From Proteles cristata cristata (lineage: Eukaryota; Chordata; Mammalia; Carnivora; Hyaenidae): a DNA stretch of 64,000 bases. Position 1 is the stretch's first letter. Every line of letters begins with the position of its first letter. The notes beneath the pieces were generated by a model that worked only from the letters and a program-made list of their open reading frames with translations, was not told the DNA's origin and made no database searches. The DNA lies in NCBI GenBank assembly GCA_017311185.1, contig JAESUZ010000446.1, forward strand, positions 788,522-852,521, given 5' to 3'. Positions 22,961 to 35,347 of the stretch are shown here, piece by piece. A program made the translations under genes and the position numbers.

Positions 22961-23770
22961 CAGCAGTCATGAAAACAGATTTCATCTTGGCGGCTAAAGC
23001 TTGGGGGCTCAGAGGACGCCTGGGGATGTGGTGACTTGCTCCGTTCGGCCAGCTGCTGGCTGAACGGGAGCAGAGGACGGCGGAACTATGTTGTCACGGA
23101 AGAAACACGTCCTTACATACAAAACCAGGGGACACGTCAGGATCTTCCTCCCAAGGCTGGAGACGCAGGGAAGAAAGATTTCTTTGGTCAGGTAGAAAGC
23201 ACACCTTAAGGCGGGGGGCGGGGGGATGTGGAAGTGTCTCCACGATCCTGAGAGGCAACAAGGCCAGGACTCTGTGACAAGTAGTATCAGTGTGCAAAAA
23301 GGTCTAGGAACTGTGTGGCCTTGCTAAGCCTGGGAGCCAACCCGCGGCTACCCTCTGGGTGGTGTGCCTGCACTTACACACGCCTCCATGTATGGGCAGG
23401 GCCCCCACCGTACACACCCCCTCGACTCACCACGCATACCTTCCAGTGCTTCAGAACAACCGGCCTTGTGCAAATGCCGCCTCAGTCGGTAGAAAGCCCC
23501 TCTGCTGGCCTCAGGAGCCCTCGTTTCCAACTCTGCCCCGGATGTGTTTCTGGGTGTCTGAGTACAAGCTGACCCAGGGATCAACCCCACAGTTCTTCAA
23601 ACACCACCTTGCTGCACTCGGTACTGAGCCCTTGACTAAGCCAGCCCCTCCTCCTCTCGGGTCCAAAGATAGGTCTCTGATGTGGGGGCACTCTGCACCA
23701 TAGCACCTGCCATCCCCGACTGCAGCCTGGAGTGTGCGTCTTTTTTTTTAGTATAAAGAATTAACTTTCA

Positions 23771-23982
23771 GGGATGCCTGGGTGGCTTAGTCGGATAAGC
23801 GTCCTACTTCGGCTCAGGTCACGATCTTGCGGTCTGTGAGTTGAAGCTCCACGTCGGGCTCTGTGCAGACAGCTCAGAGCCTGGAGCTGCTTCAGATTCT
23901 ATGTCTCCCTCTCTCTGCCTCTCCCCTGCTCAAGTCTCTGTCTCTCTCTCTCTCAAAAAGTAAATAAACATTAAAAAAAATT
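23771..23982 (+). repeat. CAN-SINE, standard type with CTTAGT head
   Basis: GGGATGCCTGGGTGGCTTAG, GACAGCTCAGAGCCTGGAG, CAAAAAGTAAATAAACATT. AAGAATTA occurs on both flanks (about 23757 and 23984), a partial target-site duplication. Confidence 0.95.
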
Positions 23983-24177
23983 AAGAATTACCTGCCATAA
24001 CTAAATGCATGTTCAACACACTAGGCTATATACACTGATGTCTCGTTATTAACACAGAGATAATAATCCATGTCCCGTTTCACAGTTCCTAGGGCTGATA
24101 AAGCCTAATGATTAGTTTATAAGCCATTTATACAACCAACTCCTGTAACAAGTACACACGTGAGAACACATGCATGT

Positions 24178-24178
<1 letters not shown>

Positions 24179-24220
<42 letters not shown>
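24179..24220. repeat. (CA)21 microsatellite
   Basis: Pure CA repeat, preceded by a mixed ACACGTG/ATGCATGTG lead-in. Confidence 0.97.
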
Positions 24221-24221
<1 letters not shown>

Positions 24222-24978
24222 CTATTGGATGTGCCATCATCCCAACAGCTCCATTTAAACGAGGAAGTGGTTTAAAGTAAGCAAAACACAGCACTGTTGG
24301 CATCTTACTGAACTCCTCCAAGAAAAAAAGTGTAAGATCATATATTGAGAACATGCTTCAAGAGCAGAGAGTCTCCTACCAAGGGGCTGGTCGGCATCAC
24401 GCCCCACAGAGCACGTGTGCGTGCAAACGGCGGCACGGGGCTACCGCAGCACGGCTGCCTTCCTCCACCGTTTGGAGCCATGGCTGCGAACGGCCCCCGC
24501 CAGGGCACCTCTCCCGCCCTCACTCGCGGCAGGTGCACCCATGGCACGGGCTCTCACCCATGGGAGGTGCACGGAGTAACGTGCAACACCAGCCACGGGC
24601 CCGAGAAGTAAGAACATCTTTTCCTTCATCTCGTTCCTTCTCTGCTCGCCGGACTCAGAGGGTGAAGACGCAGGCTCGCCTGAGGCTCAGCCTCATGGTG
24701 ACAAGCAGCCTGCCCTATTCCAGAACACACCAGACCCTTCCATAAATGGGAAACGGACTTAGCCTGAGCCGCCATACGTTTAGTAGCGGATGTGTTCCAG
24801 CAGCCCAGAGCCGCCCTCACATACAACCTGAGAGAGGCCTTTTCAAAAGCTACGGAGGCTTAAGGATCCTGAGGTGCAGGGCCGCACGCACATCTGACTC
24901 AGGAGTAGACAGCGCCTCGCAGAACCGACGGCGGGCGGCATCTGGGAACGAAGCAGTCGCAAGGCCCAAGCTCCTTAC

Positions 24979-25061
24979 GTTTCTGAAGCAGAAGGGCGGC
25001 GCCTCCTCCGTGCCGTGCTGCTTGTGATAATCTGCCCAGTCGAAGTCCTGGCCAGGGTAAC
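24979..25061 (-). CDS. SFMBT2: SFMBT2 internal exon: N-terminal arm of MBT repeat 4
   Basis: This 83-nt exon starts with the last 2 nt of the split Gly codon and ends in phase 0 at FCFRN. It encodes [16 protein letters not shown], then [11 protein letters not shown] (about residues 375-401), the helical arm that opens MBT repeat 4. DFDWADY is the typical Asp/Trp-rich entry of an MBT arm. The acceptor reads TCCGTCCTGTACAG and the donor AAC followed by GTAAGG. The exon lies in a locally GC- and CpG-rich stretch, with the densest part just upstream at about 25261-26040. Human has Ala-Gln where this sequence has Thr-Glu, by recall. Confidence 0.95.
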
Positions 25062-25260
25062 CTGTACAGGACGGAAACAGGCAGAGCAGCGTTAATCAAA
25101 TCAACAGCTCTAGGGCGTGTCACTGATCACAATGACAAGGGCTGCAAATCCAGGACCCCAAAGGGTGAAGTCGTCTCTTGTGCCTGACGGCAGGTCAGAT
25201 TTCACGGGGCACATGTGTATTTAGTAAAGTACTAAATACAGGGCAGGCGCACCATCCTGA

Positions 25261-26040
25261 TCGTGATGCGGGGCCTGAAACCGGGTGAAGGGCGGCGTTT
25301 ACCCCCATGGCACGTGCCGGTGACAAACGTGCTCTGGGGGAGAAGTGCTGCGTCCGGACGTCAGACACAACAGGTCTGCACGGCGCGTTTTGCAGAAATC
25401 CACAGGAATCACTCCCCACACGTAGAGCCTGATCGGTCTGTGAACTCCGCAACATCTTCGGGGAAACCAAGAGGCTCTATTGGAAAACGCTGCCTCGGGG
25501 GAGGGCTTTAAAAGAGCAATAGAAAGTATAACAATGGCAAACAAGGAGTCGATTGTGGGAAAACTTCCAGAGGTGGGGGAGGAACAGCCGCGCATCTGGA
25601 AAGATGGGCCTCTCGGGGGAAACGCTGGGGGCACCTCTGAGACACGATGCGCGGGGGTAGGGGTTGGGGGCGGTGGAGAAACAGCTCCTGGAATGTGCTG
25701 AGCGTAACGGGATACCGATCCTGCCCAAGCGGGTTGTTTCTTCCCTCGTCTCATGCGGCAGGACGGGACGCAATTTAGTACATCCGTCACGCCCGCCGGG
25801 GCAAGACGCGGGAGAAGGGCTTGGGAAGGTCGCGGGAAGAGAAAACGGTTCTAAATCATCACATAAGCACAGTGCTGGGTGCCCAGTCCGACCCAGAGGA
25901 GGAGACGGCTCTCCGCACGAGTGTTATTTGCGGTTCTCGGGAACCACGGATGGTGCTGAGACCCAACGGTGTTCCACCAACGAGGATTCGTGGAAAGGGC
26001 GTCCGGCGCCACCGCAGCCCTCATGCGAGATCTCCCCTGA
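25261..26040. promoter_or_regulatory. CpG-dense patch (intragenic CpG island candidate)
   Basis: By line-by-line hand count I see about 60 CpG in 780 nt, with GC content somewhat above half. The observed/expected ratio is therefore near 0.9, within classical island criteria. It starts about 200 nt upstream (in transcript sense) of the 24979-25061 exon. The CpG-rich character extends more weakly through the exon to about 24380. No TATA box or other promoter motif was recognised. It could be an orphan island, an alternative promoter or just a GC-rich patch. Confidence 0.45.
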
Positions 26041-28737
26041 TGGGGGGGAGTAAATCCACCAGGGGCTTCCTAAGTATTTTGTGAGCCAAGTTCTCATGGC
26101 TCTTCCCCACATCGTCGTAAATTCCATTCCCGCGGATTCACCTCACACGGGGACTTGAGGTCACTGACCCCCACGGCTGCAGAGAGACTACAGAAGTTCC
26201 TCACCGAAGGAGGTCAAGGACTGCTGCCTCCTACCCTGTCTGTACCCTCAAGTACAAGATGGTATTCTTTTCATTGAGGACCCTCAGTTTATACAGATGT
26301 TTTAGACGGTGGGGTTGGAGTTAGCCAAGAAGGACTCGCACTCCTCTGGCCCAGCGCCTGACCCCTGAAGCCCCCCATGCCCTACTGACCGTCAGCGGCA
26401 GAAGCACCCCGCTGCTTCCTACGGCATCCCTGTCATTCTATCAAGGCTGACAATTCCTCATTTCCTTCAAACAGGGGGATAAAACGTCTTCTGGCTCTGA
26501 GATGCTGTCACTCCTGGTAGACAGTTTCAAGGAGATTCTGAAAGTTTTCCTACCTGCCCTTGCCCGCAACCCTTCTCTCCAGAGCTAGATGGATCTTTGC
26601 ATCAGAGGTTTCTGGAAGGGACCAAGCCAACTTTTTTTCCGAACGCTTACCAACACAACAAAGTAAAACAAGACAAAATATGTTTTAAATAAGGTAATGC
26701 AAGTCTCTTTACAATGAACGGGACCCTCCGCTTTGAGAATAGTTTCCGTGGAGCTCTTCTGGATCAAACCCGTGCCTTAAACGTGTAAGAACAGAAGAGG
26801 CTGACGAAATACAACTCAAATTGCCGAGAAGTTATCCAATAGTATGAAACTCGGAGGGCATCTGGGTGTTTAGAGCCAGCTCTATTAAAAACTGAATGAA
26901 ACCAGGCAGAAGCAAAAATTCCTCCATGTCTGGCTTTCCGATTCACAAAATAAAGAAGAGATCTTCAAGGCCCCTCCAGCGGCTGCATCCCATAATTCAG
27001 AGCCACCGTTACTGATTATTTTACTGCTGCTGCTTAGGACTTGTGCTGGTCCTCCTGCGTGGTTAACTCCTTCCTCTTCCACGAGGAGAGTGCGGCAGGG
27101 CTGATGAAGAGAGGTCGTGTGACAAGTCGCTCCCCAGAGAAGCTGGCCATAGACTAGCTGAAGACAAGATGGGTCCTACAGCATAAGGACCCCATTTCGA
27201 AGGCCGGCTGACTTCACTAAAGCCAGCATCTCACTGCGTCGCAATGTCTCTCCCCTCGACCTCTCTGCTTCCTTACCTTGGTGAGCTGAGGAAAATCTCA
27301 TCAAGATCATGGGGGAAAAGAGGTAAACAGGGGGAAAAAACTATATAAGTGAAAAACAAGCCATTTTCTGATAGAACATGGAGACCTGGGTATTCTTTAT
27401 GGTCAACATCTGTTCTGATAAAACCTTCCAACTTACAAGTCACCTCTACTCCCCCTCCAGTGGTATTTAGCTGGGATTTCTATAATCACGTTCATAACCA
27501 TGAACTTCCCCTAGGCGACAACCCACTCTATCAAATGTCATGCTCTGTGGCTTCTCAGACCTACATTCAATGCTTCTCTCTCAGTCTTCACGACTCTCTC
27601 GATGGGGAGCCATTTTTAATCTAATAATTTCAAGATCCAACCACGTCTTGCCGGTACCTAAGCAACAAAGGATTATTTTGCCCCCCTCAGCTCTTCGTTT
27701 CCCTGAACATTTGAATAGCCTAGACTTCTCCTCCTCCTTCTCATAGGGACCTTTATTCACTTCATCACTTAAAATTCTTTTCCTTCAGGCTGATAATGAG
27801 CTCTCTCTTTGTAAGGCAGTTTTGTGACAGCTCAGAAAATATCTGCTACATAAAAACAAATTGCTGTGGCTTGTATAATAGAGACAACAGGGGTCAATTA
27901 TAGTCATTAATCAACAAAGACAGAACAAGAAGTACTAAGGCTTAACTGTAGCTGGGAAAACATGTTTTAAACCCAGGAGGGGGGAAAATCGCAGAGGGGA
28001 AAAGAAAATAAAAGCAAATCAAAACCCCTTGGGCTGTTAAAATCCGCAACGAGCTGCCACAAGGGACTGTTGAGCCACGACCACTGGAGTTATTTGAGCT
28101 TTTATTGGTGTTTATTCTGAACCAAGTTCCAGCCGCTACAGGTCCAAAAGAGAAGAGGTCTGTGACCCATTTCCTTGTGATACAAATTAATTGGCACAAA
28201 CCGTCCCACTTGCGAACATTACTGTTGGGAGCGCAAGTGGGTAATTCTTTCGGAAAATAACTGGGCAGTAAAACATTCATGAACTTTGACTTCACAACAA
28301 CTTAGGAACAATCCTAAAAACTGAAAAAGTGTTATACATTAAGATACAATGGCTTATTACTGGTGGGACGACTTTACATCCCAAAATAGGAAATTATACG
28401 TAACTTATTCAAGGTCCGTGGGAAATAATATAGGCACGACACTGCACACGGTTTGCAAAAACAAAACAGGAGAACATATTGCTGTAGGTTTAGATGAAAA
28501 GGCTACTTTGGACAAGCATAAACAGAGTTAGCAGATTTACCTGAAAGTATGCAAAGAGAAAGACCAGAGGAAATGTAAGGAAAACTTCACAGTAGTAAAT
28601 ATCAACATAGTTATCGGGCTGGTGGGTCTTGTGGATGCGTCTTTCTTCTATCTCTTTGTATTTTCCAAGTTTTCAATCCTGGTCGTAAATTATTTCAATA
28701 AAAAGTATTTGGAAGTGCAGACCTTTGCTCTATTTTA

Positions 28738-28940
28738 TTTTATTTTATTTATTTTTTTAAATGCTTATTTATTTTTTAGAGAGGAGAGAGCGTGAGCTGG
28801 GGAGGGGCAGAGAGAAGGAGGCAGAATCTGAAACAGGCTTGTCAGCACAAGGCCCAACATGGGGCTCGAACCCAGGAACCGTGGGATCATGACCTGAGCC
28901 GAAGTCAGAAACTTAACTGACTGAGCCACCCAGGTGCCCC
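28738..28940 (-). repeat. CAN-SINE, standard type
   Basis: Target-site duplication TTGCTCTATTTTA at 28725-28737 and 28941-28953. The head ends GAGCCACCCAGGTGCCCC. Confidence 0.95.
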
Positions 28941-29235
28941 TTGCTCTATTTTAAAAGACAGTCAAGGCACTAGTCAATCAATCAAGAGCTAACTTTGCAT
29001 CTGGAATTCACCATGACTGCCTCCCAAGAGCCAACGTCCAGCTTCTCGTTTGCTAACAGAGCCTGATTTTGTGCAGTTCCTACAAGAAGTTAGGACTCTC
29101 CTCAGCACCAGGAAGTGAATCACGACAGCCTCCCACCCCGATAATCACGGTGTTCTCATGCCCTTTGCACCAGGAAGTGAACCACGACATCTCAGAGACC
29201 ATGACTGTAGGATGGAGGGAAGGGGAAGGATGTTT

Positions 29236-29256
29236 AAAAAAAAAAAAAAAAAAAAA
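29236..29256. repeat. A homopolymer, about 21 nt
   Basis: Isolated A run with no recognisable element body to its left; a U tract in the SFMBT2 transcript. Confidence 0.9.
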
Positions 29257-29576
29257 GACATCCTTCTGTAATAAGACAGAGTTAGAGCTGCTCTTCTATC
29301 CCAGATGAATATGGAATAAAAAACAATCTTGTACAATCTTCAGAAATAATATCAGCAAAAGAGCTTCATCTCTGCCATCGACCTGACCGGCCAGATGGAA
29401 AACAATAATAAAATTCCGGCAGTGCAAAGACTGCTGGGAAACAGGTACACTTACGCATTCCTTGTTGGCATGTATCTCAAAAATCCACCGCAGATGCCGA
29501 TTCGGCAATGTGTCAAAATCTTTACGAAGGGGTCTACTCCCCACTCTAACCGCTTGTTCCTTTGTATATTCAATAA

Positions 29577-29725
29577 TTGAAAGCATTTATTAAGAGCATG
29601 CTACATGCCAGGCACAGGTCTGGTTCGAAGCATACAGAAATGACCAAAATCGACGAAAGCCCTCATGTAGGCAAGCTTCTGGTGCACTGGGAGGAGACAC
29701 ATCTTACACAAGTAGAAAAAAACGG
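29577..29725 (-). repeat. L2 3' end relic
   Basis: CATTTATTAAGAGCATGCTA then CATGCCAGGCACAGGTCTG and AGCCCTCATGTAGGCAAGCT is the familiar reverse-complement L2 terminus, diverged. Confidence 0.65.
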
Positions 29726-30069
29726 ACGATCAGAGTGCAACAGAGAGAAACGGGAAAGGGCAGAGGGAGGGCTCAAGTCTTGACAAAACGCTGAAAAATC
29801 TAGGAACTGAGGAAGCGAGTCTCGTGGCCACGTAGGGGGAAGGGGTGCCAGCGGAGGGGCCAACAACTGCAGAAGTCCAGAAGCAGGTCTAGAATGTTCT
29901 AGGAAGAGCAAGGAGGACTGTGGGGCTGGGCAGAGCGAGTTGCGGGGAGAACAGAGCAGTAAGTCCATTATGAAGTATCCTATAGAAATAACAGGGTGCT
30001 GTGCAAACATTTTATGCATAAAAGCAGATGAGAATAATACAAACAATGGGGGTGTGGTTAAATCAAATT

Positions 30070-30289
30070 AAAAAAAATTTTTTTTAATGTTTTATTTATT
30101 TCTAGGAGAGAGAGAAACAGCGTGAGCAGGGGAGGGTCAGAGAGAGAGGGAGTCACAGACTGAAACAGGCTCCAGGCTCTGAGCTGGCAGTCAGCACAGA
30201 GCCCGACGCGGGGCTCGAACCCACGAACCGCGAGATCATGACCTAAGTGAAAGTCGGACACTTAACTGACTAAGCCACCCAGGCGCCCC
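30070..30289 (-). repeat. CAN-SINE, young type B
   Basis: TTTATTTCTAGGAGAGAGAG junction, GCTGGCAGTCAGCACAGAG (type B insertion) and TAAGCCACCCAGGCGCCCC. AATCAAAT flanks both sides (30061-30068, 30291-30298). Confidence 0.95.
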
Positions 30290-30299
30290 TAATCAAATA

Positions 30300-30462
30300 T
30301 TTTTTTAAGTTTATTTATTTATTCATGGGCAGGGGGCAGGAAGGGACAGAGAGAGGGGGAGAGAGAGAAACCAAAGCAGGGATCGATACGGGACCCAAAA
30401 TCATGACCTGAGCTGAAATCAAGAGTCAAGACGCTTAACCAATTGAGCCACCCAGGTGTCCC
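30300..30462 (-). repeat. CAN-SINE, old, adjacent to young copy
   Basis: AAGTTTATTTATTTATTCAT tail at left, ATTGAGCCACCCAGGTGTCC at right. Internally shortened. It lies 10 nt from the preceding copy. Confidence 0.9.
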
Positions 30463-30936
30463 TAAGTCAATTATTTACCTGCAAATCATGGAACTTTCCA
30501 GTCATTTAAAGTAGGAGACAATTTGGCATGTGGCTGGCAAATTCCTGTGCATAAAATAATTAAACTGATATACGAAGTTACACATTCTAGGAAACCGAAA
30601 TCTGAAAGAATATATACCAAGAGTTGGTTTTTTTCAGGATAGGAAACTTCTCTCCTTTGTTTGCAAAATTTTAAAGAATGAATTAAAGAATTAAAATAAT
30701 AACTAAAAAATAGTCCTGAACAAAAGAAACTGAAGTCCTCATAAGCTAGTAACACTTTCTCCAACAAGGAAGTGCAGTTAATTCAAGAGCTTTTCCCCGA
30801 GTCTCCAGGTTGGTGGACTCTGGCTCGCTGCTGGTAAGATGAGAATGACACACGGAGCGGTCCAGGGTCACCTGCTCCAGCAGGTCCTGAGGGCCAGGAG
30901 GCAGACATGGAGAAGTGGGAAAGAAAGCTCTGAAGA

Positions 30937-31107
30937 GGGGGGCACCTGGGGGGCTCAGTTGGTTACGCATCCGACTTTCGCTCAGGTCATGATCTCGCGG
31001 TTCGTGGGTTCGAGCCCCGCGTTGGGCTCTGTGCTGACTGCCAGCTCAGAGACTGGAGCCTGTTTCAGTCTGTGCCTCCCTCTCTCTCTGACCCTCCCCT
31101 GCTCACG

Positions 31108-31141
<34 letters not shown>

Positions 31142-31170
31142 GAAATAAAAAAAAAAAATTAAAAAAAATA
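30937..31170 (+). repeat. CAN-SINE, young type B
   Basis: Perfect 17-bp duplication AAAGAAAGCTCTGAAGA at 30920-30936 and 31171-31187. It has an expanded CT run and the CCTAGAAATAAAAAAAA tail. Confidence 0.96.
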
Positions 31171-32539
31171 AAAGAAAGCTCTGAAGACGCCCCCCACACT
31201 GACTAAAGGACACAAACCCCATGAGGACATCTGCTCAGAGCACGTTTACAGTGTTGAGGTGTAGACATCTGGGGTCAACGGCAGACTTCCTTAGCTTCTA
31301 GTTCAACGTCTTTTTGAAAGGAAAAATGACACAATCACCTTCAAACACCAGCAAGTACCAGACCTGAGATACAACAACGCAAGATCACACAAGGGAAATC
31401 ATATTGGGAGAAGAGGTTCGTCATCCTCTCCCAGAAAATCTCCTGAACCGCTGGGGCGACTTGACCGGGCTCTTGCTCCCAGCACCCGTCTTCCAGAAAG
31501 GTGGTCTCCCTCGAGGCTTCTACTGAGTTCCTGGGACTTGCTAAGGCTAAGCGCATGATGGCCTCCCCTTGGTGACCCTCTCCGCCATCTTGTTAAGGAA
31601 GCAGGATTAATGGCTGAGGAAGCAAGACCACAAACCTCAGGGGGCAGATGCAGCCCTGGGAACCAGCCTGTCTCTTCCTGAGCAAGTTTTCTCGACAGTC
31701 TCTCCATTCAGTTCCTGGATGAGTCTGTCACAGGCTGGCGGGCAGGAAGGCAAAGACACTGGTAACTGACTAAAGCACTTCTTCCCCGCCACTGCTGCAC
31801 GTTGAAGGGCTGTGCGCCCTCCCTTGAGGTCTGCCATGTTAGGAGATGTGGAATCGTCCCCAGGATGGAGTCCAACATCACGTACCTATCAGCTGTCGAT
31901 GGCAAAGCCATAGTAAGGATCCTCAACCACAAAGTAAACTGAAGAATACATACACTGGAAAGATGAAAGTTTCTAACAATCGGAAATATTTTCAGATACA
32001 AAAAAAAAATCACCCAAAAAGTTTTAGTCCCCCAGCTCTTTTCAACCAAAAGTGATTTTTTGCTCAAGAACCCATCAGAAAACTAGAAAGGAGAAAAAAC
32101 TTCCAAGTACAGTAACAACGCAGACCCTCTCAGGTGCCGGATGAAATATAGTTATAACAAAAAGAATTACACAACCAAACCCAAAAGAGAAGAAAGTGAC
32201 CAGATGCCAAAACACCGAGGGGCCCACAGAGGCAGAGCCGACCTGTCCAGAAACATCGTGGGCTCACATGGGGCGGAAGATGGCCACGGGCTCGAGAGAG
32301 AAAGAGGAACAGACATGGTCATGAATCCCTGGCCCCAGACAGGTGCCCAGTTTGCAGAAGGGACCAGAGAAACTCAGTTCAAGGAAAGGGAGAAGGAGCA
32401 GACACGGCTGCTCCCCACATAGGGCTTAAGGGGGTAGAGAGGGGAGTCCCGTGCTCCTCCAAGTCAGCAGCATCTGGGGAGACCCTGGCAAATTGACAAT
32501 TCTGTATTGTACAGGCTGACAAATTCACATGACATTTGT

Positions 32540-32630
32540 TCATTCGTTCATCCCTTGAATAACCAGGGACACCGACATTACCAGGCACTGTGTCAGGTGC
32601 TGGGGATACAGAAGTGAATTTTTACTCTAG
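32540..32630 (-). repeat. L2 3' end fragment
   Basis: TACCAGGCACTGTGTCAGGT and GCTGGGGATACAGAAGTGAA match the reverse-complement L2 terminus. Confidence 0.6.
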
Positions 32631-32873
32631 GATGTGCAAAACCCTTAGAACAGTGGGCAGACTCCAATGAGAAACTAGGTAGAAGGAATTACTTCACTCT
32701 ATGTAATTCTGTGGACTCCCACGGAAATAACAAGCACCACTGGAAATTAGCTCACAACGAGAAATCACAACCCAAAGAAGGAAACAAAACAGGTTTTAAA
32801 ACAAAATGAGTGACTGGGATACAGAGAATCAACACCACCAAGCACTAGCAGCCCTGAACCTGAATGCTTCACT

Positions 32874-32903
32874 CACACACACACACACACGCACGCACAC
32901 ACA
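32874..32903. repeat. short imperfect (CA)n
   Basis: CA units interrupted by two CG dinucleotides. Confidence 0.9.
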
Positions 32904-33418
32904 TAGACAGATCCTCAGTCTCACAATATTTTGATGCACCTTCTAGAAAATCATAGAATAAACACACACAATAGATAATGGTTGAATGGTTCAATTAATA
33001 AATGTGACCTCACAGAACATTTTGACGGTAAATGGGGAAGTGCAGCTAAAACAGATAAAACATAATTCTATTAAATGTATATTATACTATACAGATATAT
33101 AATAGTTGTCTCAAGTATATAGACATCACCAAAACTGTCTCAAACAGAGGAGTTAACTGTGACGACACTTACAACTTTCACAGAAATAAGTTCATACTCA
33201 ACAGAACAGCAACTACAACAGCACCAGCTTCAGACGGTCTTAACAAGTTACTTTTATCAAACTTCCAGAATCAGACAACCCATATCTTACGTACACTGTT
33301 TTGGAGCCACAATGCCTAGAAGAGAGGCTAGATAGGAAGCAAGCAAAAACCAGGGGTATATTCCATTAGACTGGCCACAGTCAATTAAAAAAAAAAAAAT
33401 CAAAAATCCAATGAGTCA

Positions 33419-33628
33419 GGGTGCCTGGGCGGCTCAGTTGGTTAAGCATCCGACTTTGCTCAGGTCATGATCTCGAGATCTGTGAGTTCGAGCCCCGTGT
33501 TGGACTTTGTGCTGACAGCTCAGAGCCTGGAGCCTGCTTCAGATTCTCTCTCTCTCTGCCCGTCCCTTGCTCATGCTTTGTCCCTCTTGTTCTTAAAAAT
33601 AAATATAAAAAATGTTTTCAAAAAATCA
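33419..33628 (+). repeat. CAN-SINE inside L1
   Basis: GGGTGCCTGGGCGGCTCAGT head, GACAGCTCAGAGCCTGGAG. Imperfect flanking AAATCCAATGA / AAATCAAATGA duplication. Confidence 0.95.
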
Positions 33629-33897
33629 AATGAATTTTAAAAAGCCATTCAAAACAGCAAGCAAAGGGGAAATACTGAGGAAAAATACTAGCAAAAAAAG
33701 TTATAAAGAGATAATATAACAAAACGTCAATTTTTCTGGATTAATTAAGTTTCTAAGATTTTTAAGATTCTAAAAATCATGTACAATAACCTACAAAAAA
33801 CAACCAAGACAATTTTGAAAAGGAAGAAAAGGTGGAGGGAGTCACCTGATGGGTATCAACACATAAAGCAAAATCATTTTTTAAAAGTGACGTATTT

Positions 33898-34140
33898 GGG
33901 GCGCCTGGCTGGCTTAGTCGGTTAAGCATCCGACTTTCGCTTAGGTCATGATCTCGCGGTTCGTGGGTTCGAGCCCCGCGTCGGGCTCTGTGCTGACTGC
34001 CAGCTCAGAGCCTGGAGCCTATTTAAGAGTCTGTATCTCCCTCTCTCTCTGACCCTCCCATGTTCACGCGGTCTCTCTCTCTCTCTCTCTCTCTCTCCTA
34101 GAAATAAAAATATTTAAAAAAAAAATAAAAAATAAAAAAA
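33898..34140 (+). repeat. CAN-SINE, young type B, inside L1
   Basis: GGGGCGCCTGGCTGGCTTAG, GACTGCCAGCTCAGAG, CTCCTAGAAATAAAAATAT. Imperfect duplication of AAAAGTGACGTATTT / AAAAGCAATGTATTT at the flanks. Confidence 0.95.
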
Positions 34141-35143
34141 AATAAAAGCAATGTATTTATGCAGAGACGGACAAACGGCAATGAAGCAGAAGAACTAAGA
34201 ACAGAGAAGGTTCTCAGCCCCGAAAGGACCTGACACGCACTCATGGGCATCAGCCATCAGGGAGGAGGCCGTACGCCATTCGGTGAATGACGCTGATGCA
34301 ATGGCTGAATCTGAACACCCGATTCAACTTAAGTGACAAAATAAAATCAACTTGTTTTCGTCCCTCATGCCATGCAAATCTTAACTCTGAGTACACTAAA
34401 CAGCTAACGACAGAAAATGAGATTGTGGGATTTTCAAAGAAAACACAGAAGAACATCAATAAAAAAAATTTCTAAAGATGTAAACAAATCATAATGGAAA
34501 AGGCTGATATTTGACTACGTTATAATTCCGTATTTCAATATAACATAAAATAGCATGAAATAGTGAAGCAACAAGCCACAGACCGGACTATTATATACTG
34601 TGAAGTGCATGGCGAAGGGATAGTTCATCTTCAAACATACAAATATTTCTATACTCAAAAGAAAAAGGGGGGCAACATAATAAATGAAGCGAGGGCAATA
34701 TAAATCATGAACAAGTGAATGACGGACTGCTCCACGGCACGAGCAGATTAGGGCCACCAAAATGAAACAAGGAGACCCATTTCACAGCCATCAGAATGGC
34801 AGTGTTGAGGCCTAGGTGTATCACAGAATAGTGGGACGGAGGCCAAATGGATCTCCAGCAAAGCCAGTCTCTGGGCTTATCCCCGGAGAGATCTCTCACT
34901 TTGGGGCACAGGTACAAAGATGCTCTGAGCATCGTTCACAACAGGCAAAACAGTTAATACCTCAAATCCCTTTCAACGCGAAATGGATTTCAAGAATTAA
35001 CGTACATATCCATAAAACAGACAAAATGAATAAATAATCTTCACGCATCAGCATGGAGAAAAACCTGCAAAATGTTATCGGATGAAAGTTACATAGAGCT
35101 AGCCTAGCGGGATACTCTAAGTCTATCAAAAAGATCTGCTGTA

Positions 35144-35347
35144 CGGGCGCCTGGGGGCCTCAAACGGTGAAGTGTCTGACTTCGGCTCAGGTCATGATCT
35201 CACAGTTCGTGAGTTCGAGCCCCGCAGTGGGCTCTGTGCTGACAGCTCAGAGCCTGGAGCCTGCTCTGGATTCTGTGTCTCCCTCTCTCTCTGACCCTCC
35301 CCTACTGGTGCTCTTTCTCTCTCTCTCAAAAATAAACATTTTTTAAA
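35144..35347 (+). repeat. CAN-SINE, standard type
   Basis: GGGCGCCTGGGGGCCTCAAA head (mutated), GACAGCTCAGAGCCTGGAG, AAAAATAAACATTTTTTAAA. ATCTGCTGT on both flanks. Confidence 0.94.

Larger units (their letters stand above)
18673..24978 (-). other. SFMBT2 intron, 6306 nt
   Basis: This phase 0 intron lies inside the MBT4 coding region. It holds a CA repeat close to its 3' end, a SINE at 19213, two L1M pieces flanking a SINE (19385-20930), a MER5A split by a SINE (20928-21344), a repeat-poor stretch at 21600-23000, a SINE at 23771 and a second CA repeat (24179-24220). The 5' end of the intron (right side, 24380-24978) is GC-rich. Confidence 0.85.
33200..35140 (+). mobile_element. old L1 (ORF2 end to 3' region), broken by SINEs
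   Basis: Decayed L1 ORF2-type wording is visible in order: ACTTTTATCAAACTTCCAGA near 33250, GACAATTTTGAAAAGGAAGA near 33810, TTTATGCAGAGACGGACAAA near 34155, and CAACAGGCAAAACAGTTAAT then TGGAGAAAAACCTGCAAAAT near 34940-35070. Two SINEs (33419, 33898) interrupt it. All frames are broken. Comparison is from recall, and the left boundary is uncertain. Confidence 0.6.

Noticed and set aside
18673..24978. Possible counterpart of the rodent Sfmbt2 intronic microRNA cluster
   Set aside because: The rodent cluster consists of many tandem hairpin units. Here I see only simple CA repeats, SINEs and old transposons, with no repeated hairpin-sized units. The cluster is known as rodent-specific.
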